From positions 9,555,217 through 9,619,216 of the forward strand of contig OX123209.2 of assembly GCA_944739405.2 (NCBI GenBank): 64,000 nt of DNA, read 5' to 3'. Numbering within the stretch: position 1 is the stretch's first letter; each line of letters opens with the position of its first letter. The position numbers were made by a program, and so were the translations under genes. This document shows, in pieces, positions 53,808-64,000 of this stretch. The DNA comes from Euclidia mi. Lineage: Eukaryota > Arthropoda > Insecta > Lepidoptera > Erebidae. Under the pieces are notes generated by a model. The model was given only the letters and a program-made list of their open reading frames with translations. It did no database searches and was not told where the DNA came from.

Positions 53808-55263
53808 TGTAAGTGTCTCGATCTATTATGAACAAAACAAAAAGATCATTTCATAAACTTACAAATATGCTGCAAGTAAGTAGGGGTCTAGGGGTACATA
53901 GTTTGAGGTTATATAGGTACCAAATTTGGCGAGAGACTATAATTTTCGTGCTTTGGGAGTGGAATGCACTTAGTGGATTAGATTTGTTTACTATGCTATA
54001 CCGAAGTTTATTAACAGTAATGTTAAAGGTTAATTAAGAAAACCAATGCCATCAAACCGCGAATCATACAATTCCCGCCACCCGTGTCCATGCGACAACA
54101 ATAATAAATCGTCCAATTTAATGAAATTACATCTAGACAGTTGTAAAGTTTAAAATACAGCTTGCCTGCTGGATATTTGAAGATAACTCGCAATATAAAT
54201 AATTGTAGTATTTGACTTGCAACACAGACTCGCAAAATGAAAAACGACTAAGAACAAGATCGTACCGTATACTAAAAAAATAGTATTTTGTCTTGAAATT
54301 CAAGGAAATAATAGTACGCGATAAAATTTCAATAAAACTACGTAAATCAATTAAAAACGGAATGTAATTATAACTTTCAAGTAATATTAATCATCAATTA
54401 ACATAATTATGACATGTTGGCCTTTGTTACGAAAAGTAGGTACATACCTATTTTCTCCAGGTTAAATACAAAAAGATACCCACCACAGTTCGTAATGAAA
54501 CTCACAGAATTATACACACCAACACCACATAACTGTTCACTTTTTTATCAAGCAGCACGAAAGAAAAGTAATTAAAATGATATTGTAAAGTTATCAGCGC
54601 CGAACGTACGTATTATTATTATAATATAGGTTTGCTTAGATAGAATGACATAAAAACTGTTAAATTGAGCGGGGATTTCCACTTTGACATGGATGCGTTC
54701 AGATATTAAAATAAATTATTGGATGCGACTTTACAAGGACAATTAATAAGAAGTTTAATTCTATCAAGTCTTTTACTTGTTATAATTTTCATAACAAAAA
54801 ATATGTTTTTAATGGAGATTTCTTTTTTCGTAAGATTTCATTGAAAAGATCATAATTATGTTTTACGTACGATTTCGATAACTCGATCGTACAACATCGT
54901 ACAAGAGCCAAAAATGTCGTATAAATACGATTTAAATTGTATGGTTGGCAGCACTGAGAGACATACCGATCGGCCGGCCAACGCTTTCGTGATTCGTCTT
55001 TTTTTATTTTTTTTGGATTTTAATGACCTGGTCATTCGGACGTGATTGCGTCGATGTAGCCCGCGAAATTCAAATTTTCTTGTGTTTTTTGCAATTTGCA
55101 TATCAGTGACATGTTGTAACTTTATCAAAATATTATTCGCGGCAATAACAAGTATAATTTTAAATATAAGAATGATCAAAACATTCGCTCCATTAGCTCT
55201 CACATAGATTTGGTGTAAATTGGTAAAATCTCCGAAATCTAACTTACATTGAAAATTTATTTA
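53808..55263. other. Upstream region of DUF4806 gene, copy 2
   Basis: Counterpart of 24459-25914. No feature was recognised. Confidence 0.5.
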
Positions 55264-57724
55264 AAAAGTGAGTTGGCTCTTTGTTGGTATGCAAATTCTT
55301 CGATTAAAACCCAATCAAAAGCGTGTTGGCTCTTTGTTCGAAATTGGTATGCAAATACCTCATTGAAAATCCAACCAAAAAGCGTGTTGGCCCATCGTTC
55401 GAAATTGGTATGTAAATTGCTCGTTGAAACTCCAACCGATAAGAGTATTGGCCCATTGTTAGAAATTGGTATGCAAACACCTCGTTGAAAATCCAACCAA
55501 AAATCGTGTTGGCACATCGTTCGAAGTTGGTATGTAAATTACTCGTTGAAAATCCAACCAAAAAGTGAGCTGGCCCTTTGTTAGAAGTTCGTTTGCAAAT
55601 TTCTTGATTAAAATCCAACTAAAAGCGTGTTGGCTCATTGTTCAAAATTGTTATGCAAATACCTCATTAAAAATCTAAACAAAAAGTGAGTTGGCTCTTT
55701 GTTAGAAATTGGTTTGACAATTTGTCGTTGAAAATTCAACCAAAAAGCGTGTTGGCTCATCGTTCGAAATTGCTCGTTGAAACTCAACCGATAAGAGTAT
55801 TTGCCAATTGTTAAAAATTGGTATGCAAAATCCTCGATTAAATTCCAACCAAAAGCGTGTTGGTCCATTGATCAAAATTGATATGCAAATACCTCGTTGA
55901 AAATCCAACCAAAAAGTGAGTTGGCCCTTTGCTAGAAATTGGTATGCTAATTCTTCGTTGAAAATCCAACCAAAAAGCGTGTTGGCTCATCGTTCCTAAT
56001 GGCTCGTTGAAACTCCAACCGATAAGAGTGTTGGCCAAGTGTTAGAACTTGGTATGCAAAAACCTCGTTGAAAATCCAACCAAAACGTGAGTTGGCCCTT
56101 TGCTAGAAATTGGTATGCTAATTCCTCGTTGAAAATGCAACCAAAAAGCGTGTTGGCTCGTCGTTCGAAATTGCTCGTTGAAACTCCAACCGATAAGTGT
56201 GTTGGCCCATTGTTAGAAATTGGTATGCAAAATCCTCGATTAAAATCAAACCAAAAGCGTGTTGGCCCACTCTTCAAAATTGGTATGCAAATATCTCGTC
56301 GAAAATCCGACCAAAAAGTGAGTTGGCCCTTTGCTAGAAATTGGTATGCTAATTCCTCGTTGAAAATCCAACCAAAAAGCGGCTTGTCGTTCAAAATTGC
56401 GCGTTGAAACTCCAAGCGATAAGAGTGTTGGCCCATTGTTAAAAATTGGTATGCTAATTCCTCGTTGAAAATTCCAACCAAAAAGCGTGTTGGCTCGTCA
56501 TTCAAAATTGCTCGTTAAAACTCCAACCGATAAGAGTGTTGGCCCATTGTTAGAAATTGGTGTGCAAAATCGTCGATTAAAATTCAACCAAAAGCGTGTT
56601 GGTCCACTGTCCAAAATTGGTATGCAAATACCTCGTTGAAACTCTAACCGATAAGAGTGTTGGCCTATTGTTAGAAATTGGTATGCAAATTACTCGTCGA
56701 AAATCCATCCAAAAAGCTTGTTGGCCTGTCGTTCGAAATTGGTATGTAAATTGCTCGTTATAACTCCAACCGATAAGAGTGTTGGCCCATTGTTAGAAAT
56801 TGGTAAGCAAAATCCACGATTAAAATCCAACCAAAAGCGTGTTGGCCCATTGTTCAAAATTGGTACGCAAATAAATACCTCGTTGAAAATCCAACCAAAA
56901 AGTGAGTTGGCCCACTGTCCAAAATTGGTATGCAAATACCTCGTTGAAAATCCAACCAAAAAGCTTGTTGGCCCATTGTTAGAAATTGGTATGCAAATAA
57001 CTCGTCGAAAATCCACCCAAAAAGCTTGTTGGCCCGTCTTTCGAAATTGGAATGTAAATTGCTCGTTATAACTCCAACCGATAAGAGTGTTAGCCCATTG
57101 TTAGAAATTGGTATGCAAATTCCTCGATTAAAATCCAAACAAAAGCGTGTTGGCCCATTGTTCAAAATTGGTACGCAAATACCTCGTTGAAAATCCAACC
57201 AAAAAGTGAATTGGCCCTTTGCTAAAAAGTGGTATGCCAATTCCTCGTTGAAAACCCAACAAAAAAGGGTGTTGGCCCATCGTTCGAAATTGGTATGTCA
57301 ATTGCTCGTTGAAACTCCAACCAATAAGAGTGTTGGCCCATTGTTAGAAATAGGTATGCAAATTACTCGTAGAAAATCCACCCAAAAAGCTTGTTGGCCC
57401 GTCGTTCGAAATTGGTATGTAAATTGCTCGTTATAACTCCAACCGATAAGAGTGTTGGCCCATTGTTAGAAATTGGTATGCAAATTCCTCGATTAAAATC
57501 CAACCAAAAGCGTGTTGGCCCATTGTTCAAAATTGGTACGCAAATACCTCGTTGAAAATCCAACCAAAAAGTGAGTTGGCCCTTTCCTAAAAAGTGGTAT
57601 GCCAATTCCTCGTTGAAAATCTAACAAAAAAGCGTGTTGGCCCATCGTTCGAAATTGGTATGTAAATTACTCGTTGAAACTCCAACCAATAAGAGTGTTG
57701 GCCCATTGTTAGAAATTTGTATGT
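55264..57724. repeat. Right subterminal 61-bp repeat array, copy 2
   Basis: Same number and order of units as 25915-28375, with no length change. For a 40-unit tandem repeat this is strong evidence that the two 29-kb copies separated very recently, or are an assembly duplicate. Confidence 0.88.
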
Positions 57725-57845
57725 TAGTATAACATTGTTGGGCCCATGTTTAAACTTTGTTGGCTCTGTCACTACCAATCCCCAACATATTCCCAACCGT
57801 TGGCTAGGAGTGGCCACAATACCCCAACCGAAATTGCTACTAGGG

Positions 57846-58118
57846 TTAGAAACAGTTAGCTCTGAACTGATTGGGCATGCGCGACCAGATGAAATCATGA
57901 AGGAGTTGGAGCTGCAGTTCGGACGACCAGACTCGATCGCACAGGCAGAGACGAACAAGCTGAGGACCCTGCCACGCTGTAGCGAAGCACCTAAGGACAT
58001 ATGCGCGTTCGCGAGCAAGATTAGAAGCGGCGTCGTCACACTTCGTGCGTTGAAAAAGGAACACTACCTCATCAATGCGGAGCTAGTGCGTGTGTTGACC
58101 GAGAAGCTACCGAACTAG
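57846..58118 (+). pseudogene. BEL gag, C-terminal part, copy 2
   Basis: Identical to 28497-28769, including the TAG at 58116-58118. Confidence 0.85.
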
Positions 58119-61100
58119 CTACGTGTGCAGTGGTACAAGACGTACACCGAGAAGTGCCAGTCGAAGCCAGATCTCAGCCGATTCAGTAACTTCGTGATAG
58201 AGTACGCGCGTTACTGTAGCGCGTTCGCACCGGCTGAGAACATCACCGATGGGCCGCCAAGCAGACGTACCGTGCAGAGGACATACACGGCGACGGCGAC
58301 GGAGAAGCGAACCCATACGGACACGTCTAACGCGAAGTGCAGGATATGTGAACGCGAAGGACACTACTCGTCGGCCTGCAGCACGTTTCGTAACGCCATC
58401 GCAGAGAAGAGATGGCAGCTAGCTAAGCAGCATGGATTGTGTTTTCGCTGCTTACGCATACGCCGAATAGAACACTCGTGCAAGCCCAAGAAGTGCGGTG
58501 TAGAGGGATGCCGCGCTATACACAACCAGTTGCTTCACTACGATAGAGGAGCCCATAGGACCGAAGACGTCAACACAGAAAAGCAAGAAACGGTCGCCAG
58601 TTCGTGCATACGTGCAAAGGCTCAAGCATACTTAAAGATAGTGCCCGTGCAGATAGTCGGACCGGCGGGAGAGGCGTCTACGTTCGCCCTACTCGACGAC
58701 GGAAGCACCGTATCGCTCATAGACGAAAACATAGCCAAGGAAGTCGGCGCGGAAGGGAACCTGGACCCGTTTACGATCCGTGCCATAGGCGATACGTCGA
58801 TCGACATGCCAACGTCGCGACGCGTAGACATACACATACGAGGAGCCGGCGCCGACAGCAAACAAGTGCCTTTGTGTGCGCGCACCGTAGCCAGCCTGCA
58901 CCTATCGCCGCAGAAGATCGCCGAAGAGGACCTGATAGACTGCAAACACCTCGAAGGCATCAAGAGGAAGCTGCTGTATGACATAGGCGTGCCGAAGGTG
59001 CTAATAGGCCAAGACAACTGGCACCTGCTCATAGCGAACGCAGTACGAAGAGGGCCCAACGATCAACCGGTGGCGTCGCTTACGTCGCTGGGATGTTTGC
59101 TACACGGCGCGCGCTCACGCACCTTGGGAAACACCGTACACTTCGTCAACGGTCTCTCCGCTACAGATGAAAACATAGAAGCGCAACTGAAAGAATATTT
59201 CGCTCTGGAATCGCTCATAGTAAACCCACGTCGACCGAACTCGGACCCCGAGAAGCGGGCTACAGATATGTTAGAAAAACATACGAAACAATTAGAAGAT
59301 AGACATATAGAGACGGCTCTTCTGTGGAAACAAGAAGACATCGTCATGCCAGATAGTAACGAGAACGCGGCAAGGAGGCTCGCACACATAGAGAAAAAAA
59401 TAGATAGGAACATAGAGTTGAAAACAAGATATACAGAACAGATGAACTCGCTGATAGAAAAGGGATACGCAGAAGAATCTCCCTTGAATAGTACGCCAGG
59501 GAAGACTTGGTACTTGCCTCACTTCGATGTACACAACCCCATGAAGCCTGAGAAGATTCGTATAGTTCACGACGCCGCCGCGAAAACCAGAGGTGTGTCA
59601 CTCAACGATTTCCTGCTCACGGGACCGGACTTGCTACAATCGTTGCCGGGGGTGTTGATGAGGTTCCGTCGACACCGCGTTGCCGTCGCAGCTGATATAA
59701 CGGAGATGTTTATGCAGGTGAGAGTACGCCCAGAAGACCGAGACGCGCTGCGCTACCTGTGGAGAGGTGACCGGCGGGAGGGACCGCCCCAGGAATACCG
59801 TATGAAGTCCATTATCTTCGGCGCGGCAAGCTCACCGTGTACAGCTATATTCGCGAAGAATTGGAACGCTCGCAAACACGCAGAAGAGTACCCAGAAGCA
59901 GCAGAAGCCATCATAGATAACCATTACATGGATGACTATCTGGACAGCTTCAGGGACGAACAGGAAGCGACGAGCATAGCGTCACGGGTGCGAGACATAC
60001 ACAGACAAGCGCACTTTCACCTCACGAAATGGGTGTCGAACTCTAGAAACGTCATCAAAGCAATAGAACCAAGTCAACATCGCCAGGAGACAGTCGGCCT
60101 CGCAAGCAAGGGGCAAGAAGAGAAAATTCTCGGCTTGATGTGGAAAACGAGCGCGGACGAACTGAGCTTCAACCTTACACTCGCACGGCTTCCAGACGGC
60201 CTCATCGGCACCGAAGCGCCTACCAAACGAGAAGCGTTGAAAATAGTTATGTCGCTATACGACCCACTCGGCCTCGCATCGCCCGTGACTGTTCGAGCCA
60301 AACAGATACTACAGGAAGCCTGGCGACTCGGTACAAATTGGGACGAGAAGTTTGACGAAAGGCTCAGAGTGCAATGGCCATCGTGGATACAGCACTTAGA
60401 ACAGTAGTCGATACGCATCCCGCGGTGTTACCCCGGGTACAGTGACGCCTGTACACTCCAAGTACATGTCTTTACGAACGCCAGTGAAGCGGCCTACGCA
60501 ACAGCGGTGTACTGGCGAGCGACTACACCAGATGGGCGTGTACACGTGACGCTCGTTATGGCGAAGGCGAGAGTGGCACCGCTTAAGGTGGTGTCAATCC
60601 CGAGACTCGAACTGCAAGCCGCCGTCATGGGTACCCGAGTCGCTCAAGCGGTAATAGAAGAACATCGCGTCAAACCCGAGGCCGTCGTGTACTGGACGGA
60701 CAGCAAGACCGTACTGACGTGGATCAGAAAAGGAGCACGGGCGTACAAACCATTCGTCGCACACCGCCTAGCCGCCATAGAAGAGCATAGTAAAGTTGAA
60801 GATTGGCGCTGGGTACCTACGAAGATGAACGCGGCGGATGCGGCTACACGCGACGTGCCAAACAGCTTTAACTCCGAACACGAGTGGTACACCGGACCGT
60901 CGTTCCTGTACGAAGACCCGTCACTATGGCCCGTAGAGAAGCACATCGCCCCTGACGCGACAGGCGAAGAGCGCACAATGACAGCTGTAGAAAAACGTCA
61001 AACACATAGAATTATAGAAGCCGTACCGGACCCGTATAGATTTTCCAAATGGGAAAGGCTCTTACGAGCAACAGCAAGAGTTCTACAATTTAAAGCATTA

Positions 61101-62577
61101 TGTAAGAAAACCGCAGAGAAGGTTCTATATAAAAGAACGCAGAAAAATAGACAGAAGGATCCAGATTGGCGTCATGTGACGAAGACGAAGCACAACATCA
61201 AGTCGGGCAGAGCGGCACCTCGTCCAGCCGCCGACTCCCGAAACTTCGTGCTTCTCTCCGCAGAACACACCCGCGGAGCCGAGGACCTTCTTGTGAAGGC
61301 GGTACAAGAGGACTCCTTCGGCGCCGACCTTCGGGAGCTGCGGCGCGGAGGAGGTGTCGCCAGAGACAGCCGCCTGTATTCGTTACCCGTGGAGATGAAC
61401 AACGGAATGATCACTCTACGCAGTCGTATAATAGCTACAGAAGAAATCTCCGAACAGACAAAGAGACCGCCAATCTTAGACGGCGATCATCGTATCACGC
61501 AGCTATACATAGATTGGACGCATAGAAAATTACATCACAGCGGTACAGAGTTGGTAATAAATGAAATACGCCAACACTATTGGATTCTTCGTCTGCGGCC
61601 GACTACAAAGAAAATAGTAGATAGATGTCTACCATGCCGCATTAGAAAAACGCAGCCGCCTGAGCCAGCCACAGGGGACCATCCGAAGACGCGCCTTGCC
61701 CACTATCAGAGGCCCTTCACCTACACGGGTCTTGATTATTTCGGGCCGCTCTCCGTAACCGTCGGGAGACAGCGTCACAAACGTTATGTGGCACTGTTTA
61801 CATGTCTCACTTCCAAGGCAGTACATCTGGAGGTCGCCGCCAGCCTGAGCGCCGACTCCGCAATCTTGGCGCTGCGCAGGTTCGCAGCGCGCCGAGGTTG
61901 CCCCGCAGAGATCTACTCGGACAACGGCACCAACATGCACGGTGCCGACCGAGAAATGAGAGACGCCGTCGCCGAAGAAGCGAGTCGCCGTGGCATCATA
62001 TGGCGCTTCATCACCCCCTCAGCGCCATTCATGGGGGGCGCATGCGCCTCGTCAGGTGCGTGAAGACTGCCCTCTATACGGTCCTTCACGAGCGCAATCC
62101 GCACGAAGAAGTCCTAGCTACACTATACTGTGTGAGGTCGAGTACACAGTAAAGAGTCGACCCCTCACACACGTCTCCGTCAACGCAGCAGACAGCGAGG
62201 CCATCACCCCGAACCACATCCTGTTCGGTGGTTCTGCTCGCCTCCCTCCACTGGGCGAGTTCAGCGAGGCTGACCTCAACTGCAGCAAGCACTGGCGGCG
62301 CGCCCAAATCCTCGCCGACATGTTCTGGCGCCGTTGGGTGCGCGAGTACCTACCCGAGCTGCAACACCGGCGGGAGCCCCATGGGGCTGGGCTCAACCTC
62401 GAGGTCGGCGACCCCGTCCTGATCGCCGACGGCCAACTCCCGCGCAATACCTAGCCGCGCGGTCGAGTTGTGGCTGTCTACCCGGGCGCCGACGGCGCCA
62501 TACGCACTGTCGAGGTGCGCACAGCAGCAGGCGTCCTCAAACGGCCGGCTAAGAAGCTGGTCCCCCTGCCCAAGTGA
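58119..62577 (+). pseudogene. BEL pol polyprotein, copy 2
   Basis: Identical to 28770-33228 as far as read. TAG codons are at 60405-60407 and 62452-62454, and the same two frame breaks occur near 62040 and 62130. No change was noticed. Confidence 0.9.
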
Positions 62578-62641
62578 CGAGGCGTCGCTCACCGGGTGCT
62601 CTGCAGCACCGCCACACGACGGGTCACGCGCGTTGCTGCAC

Positions 62642-62652
62642 GGCGGGAGAGA
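62642..62652 (+). promoter_or_regulatory. BEL polypurine tract, copy 2
   Basis: GGCGGGAGAGA directly precedes LTR 3. Confidence 0.75.
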
Positions 62653-63824
62653 TGTTCGCGACAGACATTAATGACTATGTACACTGTCATAGTCAATAGT
62701 GTATTCGACACCGCGAGTGAAAACCGTATAAAATCAGTGTTATCTAATCGTGCGGTACACCGGGTTCGGTTCCCGTACGTGTCAAAACGTAAAAAAATAG
62801 CTAAAATAGTGTAAATAGTTAAATCTTTAATAAAAAGTACTATATAGTACATGAACATTAGTCTAAACCCTGTGCTAACTGTAGAGACCTAGATATCGAT
62901 CATAAATAGTGTTATCAGTTGTAACAGATAAGAACTAATACTTCATAAAGCAGCTGTTTGTTTACATATTCGTTTTATAGTTTTATAAGTGTTTTTTGGC
63001 TTCATATAGACTTGAAATCATGTCTAGATACTTTCTTATTGCTAGTTATTACCTTATATAGTTAAAATAAGCATAATAACAAACATTTGTATGTTTATCA
63101 TAAAGTTTGTTCATGTACGATAGTATTTACTTAAGAAATTCTGTATTTTCTTATGATTCATAAGTTTTCATGTAATAGGTTCGAATTGAATAAAGATATT
63201 TTCATGGTGTTTGTTTTAATAGATGCCCCATATAGTTGCACACAACGGCCTACCAAAATTATATATATATATATTTAGTATACAATAGTTTTTCAATAGA
63301 AAATATAGTGGGCGGGCCCTTGTGTGACAGCATTTTTGGGAGTTTTTATGGAATAACTTAGTGACGCTAGTAGTTAGGTTTAGGTATTGTATACCGATAG
63401 ATAGAACTTAATGAGACCTATCTAACGATGTATAGAACATGTACGTATGTATAATAGAAACGAATAATACGTAACATTTGTACTTTATTTTAAATAAAAA
63501 TAAACTAAAGATTCTCTGTGCACGTGTTCGGTGCGATGGTCGTCGATAAGGTAAAGTTTCGAGGTACTTAAGCGACCATGTATTCGGCCAGTTCGTTGGC
63601 GTCCTAACCACCATCTTGTGACCTATGTAACCATCAAGCACCCAACACCTGAACAGCATCGCTCTCAACATAAAGAAGATGTTTTATTTCTGAAGCCCCA
63701 ATACACCGAAGCCATACAATCCACACATATAGAAGAACACGCATCGTCGTAGGCACACGTCAGCAACACACCACCAGCGCACTGTAGCGGACTAGCAAAG
63801 GTTCGATTCCTGGCATCCGTTACA
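62653..63824 (+). repeat. BEL LTR 3 (junction of copies 2 and 3)
   Basis: 1,172 bp, like LTR 2 except base 63506, where it agrees with LTR 1. It is followed by a primer binding site and gag start rather than by flanking DNA, so the array continues past the window. Confidence 0.93.
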
Positions 63825-63829
63825 TTTGT

Positions 63830-63847
63830 TGGTCGCTTCGAGCCGGA
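63830..63847 (+). promoter_or_regulatory. BEL primer binding site, copy 3
   Basis: Same site as 5151-5168, five bases after LTR 3. Confidence 0.6.
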
Positions 63848-63854
63848 TCGAAGA

Positions 63855-64000
63855 ATGCCTACGACGCGTTCAAGAGGTCGTGCTCCCGAGGTCGCCGGGG
63901 GAGCGGCCGGCGCCGGGCCTAGTTCCAGTACCCCTGCCCGCGCCGCCGCTGCCCGCAACCCAGCCGCCGCGGTCGTCCGTCACGACTGGCCACCTCGATC
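63855..64000 (+). pseudogene. BEL gag start, copy 3 (cut by window end)
   Basis: The ATG at 63855 opens MPTTRSRGRAPE as in copies 1 and 2. The window ends just before the GC-rich tract where copies 1 and 2 differ, so it cannot be said which version copy 3 has. Confidence 0.8.

Larger units (their letters stand above)
35457..57845 (-). mobile_element. CACTA-like DNA transposon with nested insertions, copy 2
   Basis: Same termini and the same TT flanks (35455-35456 and 57846-57847) as 6107-28496. The left end differs from copy 1 by a small change near 35595 (GTAATCCCCACG here). All nested elements are present at matching positions. Confidence 0.78.
33304..63824 (+). mobile_element. BEL/Pao-superfamily LTR retrotransposon, copy 2
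   Basis: Same organisation as copy 1, with LTR 2 on the left and LTR 3 on the right. It carries the same CACTA-like insertion at the identical gag position and the same pol defects. This means the internal sequence was duplicated after all of these events, rather than by independent insertion. Confidence 0.9.
3985..64000 (+). repeat. LTR-to-LTR tandem array, 29.3-kb unit
   Basis: Copy 1 (3985-33303) and copy 2 (33304-62652) are almost identical along their whole length. Copy 3 starts at 62653 and is cut by the window end at 64000. Each unit is one BEL LTR plus one BEL internal region carrying the same 22.4-kb nested insertion. Above position 6255, add 29,349 to a copy 1 coordinate to find it in copy 2. 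Differences seen outside the LTRs are single bases at 10109, 13924, 15064, 18336, 19031, 19720, 20215, 20566, 20942 and 23101 (copy 1 numbering), a 20-bp indel near 5354 and a small change near 6246. Homologous recombination between LTRs explains the structure; an assembly duplication is the alternative. Confidence 0.93.

Noticed and set aside
1..64000. Bacterial or symbiont DNA transfer
   Set aside because: All recognisable proteins belong to eukaryotic element families, introns are present, and no bacterial gene or ribosome-binding pattern was seen.

Overview
This is eukaryotic DNA, very probably from a moth or butterfly. The evidence is an insect-style mix of BEL/Pao, CACTA-like, Tc1-like, R4/Dong-like and 5S-derived repeats, plus two end motifs that I associate with abundant lepidopteran repeats (21434-21478 and 21905-21940). 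There is no sign of bacterial sequence and no ordinary host gene. Essentially everything is transposable-element DNA in nested layers.

Layout. (1) 1-3984 is unique left flank. It holds a decayed minus-strand gene with a Mutator-like domain and a YqaJ nuclease domain, split at a TA by an apparently intact Tc1-like transposon (1724-3300). Next to it is a fragment of a non-LTR retrotransposon that is cut off at position 3984. (2) From 3985 to the end, the window is a tandem array. Copy 1 is 3985-33303, copy 2 is 33304-62652 (29,349 bp), and copy 3 begins at 62653 and runs off the window. Copies 1 and 2 differ, outside the LTRs, at about ten single bases that I found plus a 20-bp and a small indel.

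Each unit is an LTR plus the internal part of a BEL-type retrotransposon. The gag is split by a 22.4-kb CACTA-like DNA transposon (6107-28496 in copy 1) with inverted ends starting CCCTAGTAGCA and a TT duplication. That transposon carries an intact-looking six-exon gene for a DUF4806 protein, a broken TNP2-like transposase, and different repeat arrays just inside its two ends. Its transposase exon is broken by a PIF/Harbinger-type MITE (20345-20881) and by a Pao-type LTR retrotransposon (9068-20235, perfect GCTGT duplication). The Pao element holds a non-LTR 3' fragment and an ORF1-only non-LTR element, into whose (ATT)n tail an R4/Dong-like retrotransposon has inserted. The nesting is therefore non-LTR fragment > BEL > CACTA-like > Pao > ORF1-only element > Dong-like.

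The array repeats LTR to LTR, and the junction LTRs differ from the left LTR only in their first three quarters. This fits unequal crossing-over between the two LTRs of one BEL insertion that already carried the whole nest. An assembly artefact must be excluded. All calls rest on reading the sequence and remembered family features; no database search was run.
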